Assembly (NCBI GenBank): GCA_027618855.1
Contig: JAQCID010000070.1
Span: 1-6,296 of the forward strand
Source of the DNA: Bacteroidota bacterium
GTDB taxonomy: Bacteria; Bacteroidota; Bacteroidia; Flavobacteriales_D; Sanyastnellaceae
Direction of reading: 5' to 3'
Length of the DNA: 6,296 bases
Within the stretch, counting starts at the first letter, position 1. Each line of letters begins with the position of its first letter. Below are positions 4,136 through 6,296 of the stretch, in pieces. The notes under the pieces are model-generated. The model saw only the letters and a program-made list of their open reading frames with translations, was not told where the DNA came from and ran no database searches. A program made the position numbers and the translations under genes.

Positions 4136-6296
4136 CTACAACACTGGACAAGGCTCTCCGAAGCTCGATAAAATGTTTAGAATATCTGACACAGTAACGA
4201 TACCATCACCATTGACATCACCGATACAACCAGACGTACATCCAAAGTCAGAAAGGATGATAAGCAAATCACTTACCTCTATCGCTCCGTTGTTATTTAG
4301 ATCCAGTGGACATAGAGAAACCCCTTGACAATCGAATCCCTCGAAAGGGTATATACAATCATCCAGATCCGTAGCAAGAGAATTGTAGTTACATGCATCT
4401 GGGTCTAAACATCCAGGGATTTCATTTTCATCACAAATCCCATCATTATCAACATCAAAAAAGCAATCTCCAATACAGTCATACCCCGCTTGTGGATAAA
4501 CACAAGTTCCATCATCTACGTTTGCAAGCTGGTCGTAGTTACAAGCAGAAGCATCTGTACATCCAGGAATGAAACAAGAACCATCATCAATCGCAGCATC
4601 TGGATTGTAATTTGGAGAGAGTGGATCCGTGCAACCATAAATACCCGCAAGCTCAAGACAAAATGAATGGTCCGCTTGTGTACCGAAATTAGCACCTTCC
4701 ACGATCTGGGCCAAAACTGCACCCGATGCATCCACCAGCTCATAATTACCAGTAACCCCACCAAATGTCATTCCGTCTCCATAGGAATCCATCACAGACA
4801 ATGTATAGCATCCAAGTGTTAAACAGGTTGTCTCAACATATTCCGTTTCGTTTGATGCATAAGGACCGCCAGACCATACTGTCGCACCATTCGCATCAGT
4901 AACTGTCCATGTAGTCTCCTCAGGATAACTGTCTGTAAAAAGTGTCAGCGTAACTTGAGTGCCACCTAAAGTGACAAACTGCGATGCCAATTGGTTGTTT
5001 GAAAGATCCTCATCTACGCCATTTGAAGATGATAAAAAAACTGACACATCAATTGAATGTGTTCCGCTTCCCAAATCCACACATGCATCACCACTTGGGC
5101 ATAATGCGATATCGACAGATGACCCAGAAGTCAAAGAACCAGTCCAACCTTGTGTGGTCGTTCCTGTTCCATCTAGTGAATATGTAAGTGAGAAATTTGT
5201 GATGGTTTGGATTCCAAGATTAACAATAGAAATGGACGGGCTCACGTCAGTTCCACACCCAGCAGAACTCAACCCTGAAACACCCTGAACCGCAACATCC
5301 CAATCAGCGCCACCGACGCCTTGTGTGATGGTTACGTTTGAATTGGAGATGTCAAAAAAGACATTGTCTTCCCCTTTAACTTTAAATCTTGCAGTCGTGG
5401 TTGTGATGTTTGGAATGAGGACTGAAGCTGAACCATTATTTGCAACTCCGTTAGCTAACTCATAAGGAAATGAGTAACCCCCATCGGTTGAAAGTAAAAT
5501 TTTAACCGTAGAACAGTTTACAGGAGATTGATTTGTCCCTGCCACATCCCATGAGATTGTTGCAAAACCATTTGGCACTGCCCCACTGTTAGGGGATGTG
5601 ATTACAAATGGCCCGGAATTTCCGTCAACAGAAAGAGAAATTAACTCATCTGTGAAGGCACCACCACCTGAGCGATTGTCTCTCACGGAACATTTAAACT
5701 TTAATCCCCTAGAATATGTAGGCATGTGCTCTCCAATGGTCGTTGTACCATTCACCAGATCAGATATACGAGGGAACACACGTGTATTTGAGGTTGTTGA
5801 AGGCCACGATCTGAAAATAGTTTGATTTCCTGATGGGTTTGTAAGATTGTTGTCGCCACTTGCTGTTGTGGGACCCAAATCATATTGCTCCCAGTTATAA
5901 GTAATGGCGTCGCCATCAGAATCTGAACCAGAAGCGATGAGTTCAAAAGGAGTGTTGGCTGGAATTGTACTTCCACCACCCAGCGTTGATACAGTGGGAA
6001 TACTGTTGTTTGTCGCAGATGAAGATGCACATGAATTGCCATTTCCATTGACCGTAAACGAGATCATTTCGTTAATGCTGTGATTGTGAAAATGGTCGTC
6101 AGAATTTGACTGAAGATTCGGTGCGCATATTCCAGCGTAGCCCATGATTGTAGATGCCGATCCAGGCTCAAAAGCAGCTCCACTTGATCTGTTGCAACTG
6201 TTGTTTTGTGTGTGATTTCCTCCCCATTGATGTCCCATTTCGTGAGCGACATAATCGATGTCAAATGGATCGTTGACAGGTGAGCTTTGACCTGTT
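4136..6296 (-). CDS. Secreted modular reprolysin-type zinc metalloprotease, C-terminal part (5' end outside window)
   Basis: This is the last ~719 residues of a large extracellular metzincin protease. The frame is open to the window edge. The ATG at 6236-6238 is not the start, because it lies inside the zinc motif H-E-M-G-H-Q-W-G-G-N-H (6212-6244, H-E-x-x-H-x-x-G-x-x-H). The Met-turn I-M-G-Y follows at 6137-6148. Signal peptide and propeptide must lie upstream, outside the window. After the catalytic domain come: beta-sandwich domains of the type trailing Bacteroidota reprolysins, with an acidic S-D-S-D-G-D loop near 5910-5930 (about 5310-6005); a CARDB-like adhesion domain (about 4965-5305); a domain with the motif D-S-Y-G-D-G (about 4650-4960); three cysteine-rich repeats (4322-4636); and a dockerin-like tail (4148-4312). 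It ends E-P-C-P-V-L with TAG at 4136-4138. No typical type IX secretion sorting domain is visible. The likely role is extracellular proteolysis, perhaps for nutrient acquisition. The stop lies 22 bases before cytidine deaminase. Family is certain; substrate is unknown. Confidence 0.92.
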   Translation of the reverse strand, partial: TGQSSPVNDPFDIDYVAHEMGHQWGGNHTQNNSCNRSSGAAFEPGSASTIMGYAGICAPNLQSNSDDHFHNHSINEMISFTVNGNGNSCASSSATNNSIPTVSTLGGGSTIPANTPFELIASGSDSDGDAITYNWEQYDLGPTTASGDNNLTNPSGNQTIFRSWPSTTSNTRVFPRISDLVNGTTTIGEHMPTYSRGLKFKCSVRDNRSGGGAFTDELISLSVDGNSGPFVITSPNSGAVPNGFATISWDVAGTNQSPVNCSTVKILLSTDGGYSFPYELANGVANNGSASVLIPNITTTTARFKVKGEDNVFFDISNSNVTITQGVGGADWDVAVQGVSGLSSAGCGTDVSPSISIVNLGIQTITNFSLTYSLDGTGTTTQGWTGSLTSGSSVDIALCPSGDACVDLGSGTHSIDVSVFLSSSNGVDEDLSNNQLASQFVTLGGTQVTLTLFTDSYPEETTWTVTDANGATVWSGGPYASNETEYVETTCLTLGCYTLSVMDSYGDGMTFGGVTGNYELVDASGAVLAQIVEGANFGTQADHSFCLELAGIYGCTDPLSPNYNPDAAIDDGSCFIPGCTDASACNYDQLANVDDGTCVYPQAGYDCIGDCFFDVDNDGICDENEIPGCLDPDACNYNSLATDLDDCIYPFEGFDCQGVSLCPLDLNNNGAIEVSDLLIILSDFGCTSGCIGDVNGDGIVTVSDILNILSSFGEPCPVL
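4148..4312 (-). other. Dockerin-like paired calcium-loop domain at the protease C-terminus
   Basis: Two duplicated halves each carry a calcium loop followed by a helix. The first is D-L-N-N-N-G-A-I-E-V-S-D (4268-4303) followed by L-L-I-I-L-S-D-F-G. The second is D-V-N-G-D-G-I-V-T-V-S-D (4184-4219) followed by I-L-N-I-L-S-S-F-G. Positions 1, 3, 5 and 12 of both loops are Asp or Asn, as in type I dockerins. Cysteines flank both halves. It forms the extreme C-terminus of the protease, where a sorting or anchoring module would be expected. Confidence 0.75.
4322..4636 (-). repeat. Cysteine-rich GC-T/L-D-x-x-A-C-N-Y protein repeats in the protease tail
   Basis: Three diverged protein-level repeats occur here. 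The first is at about 4565-4636 (G-C-T-D-P-L-S-P-N-Y-N-P-D-A-A, then D-D-G-S-C), where the A-C-N-Y cysteine is missing. The second is at about 4463-4564 (G-C-T-D-A-S-A-C-N-Y-D, then D-D-G-T-C-V-Y-P). The third is at about 4322-4414 (G-C-L-D-P-D-A-C-N-Y-N, then D-D-C-I-Y-P). Between the second and third lies D-V-D-N-D-G-I-C-D-E-N-E (about 4415-4462), which resembles a thrombospondin type 3 calcium loop. Disulfides and calcium binding are expected for this kind of tail, which is frequent in secreted flavobacterial proteins. Confidence 0.8.

Noticed and set aside
6236..6238. ATG at 6236-6238 as the protease start, giving a 700-residue protein.
   Set aside because: The codon lies inside the zinc-binding motif and the frame stays open to the window edge (upstream residues read D-Y-V-A-H-E). 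The true start is outside the window.
1..6296. tRNA, rRNA, CRISPR array, insertion sequence or defence genes.
   Set aside because: Almost all sequence is covered by the six genes described, and no repeat-spacer pattern, terminal inverted repeats, transposase motif or cloverleaf was seen.

Overview
The window looks like a chromosomal segment of a Bacteroidota genome, most likely a marine Flavobacteriales bacterium (Cryomorphaceae/Crocinitomicaceae-like). The main evidence is the modular secreted metalloprotease, whose tail carries GC-T-D-x-x-A-C-N-Y type cysteine repeats and a D-x-N-x-D-G dockerin-like ending. Such tails are common in that lineage. The moderately AT-rich DNA, the lack of clear Shine-Dalgarno sequences before most starts, and conserved sodium-site residues in the nucleoside transporter agree with this. 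The assignment is inference; no rRNA or other marker gene is present.

Layout. Positions 1-591 (+) hold the 3' end of an unrecognised, probably all-helical protein. A 101-base gap follows, with a 14-base direct repeat and a 30-codon open frame. Positions 693-1565 (+) encode a patatin-like phospholipase. From 1566 onward everything lies on the minus strand. In transcription order these are: the 3' part of a large secreted reprolysin-type zinc metalloprotease (4136-6296, running off the window), cytidine deaminase (3622-4113), a NupC-family concentrative nucleoside transporter (2352-3599) and a nitroreductase-family flavoprotein (1566-2339). The gaps between them are only 22, 22 and 12 bases. 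The plus-strand patatin gene and the minus-strand nitroreductase gene meet stop to stop with no base between them, through the palindrome TAATTA.

How the genes work together. The transporter and cytidine deaminase form a clear nucleoside uptake and salvage pair: nucleoside enters by ion symport, and cytidine or deoxycytidine is deaminated to uridine or deoxyuridine. The nitroreductase-family protein is probably co-transcribed with them, but its substrate is unknown. The protease sits upstream in the same direction but has no obvious functional link to salvage. The spacing nevertheless leaves little room for a terminator plus a new promoter.

No RNA gene, insertion sequence, CRISPR array, phage gene or recognisable defence system was found. 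The more unusual points are the dockerin-like and cysteine-repeat tail on the protease, the altered oxyanion loop of the patatin, the flavoprotein attached to the nucleoside operon, and the zero-gap convergent junction.
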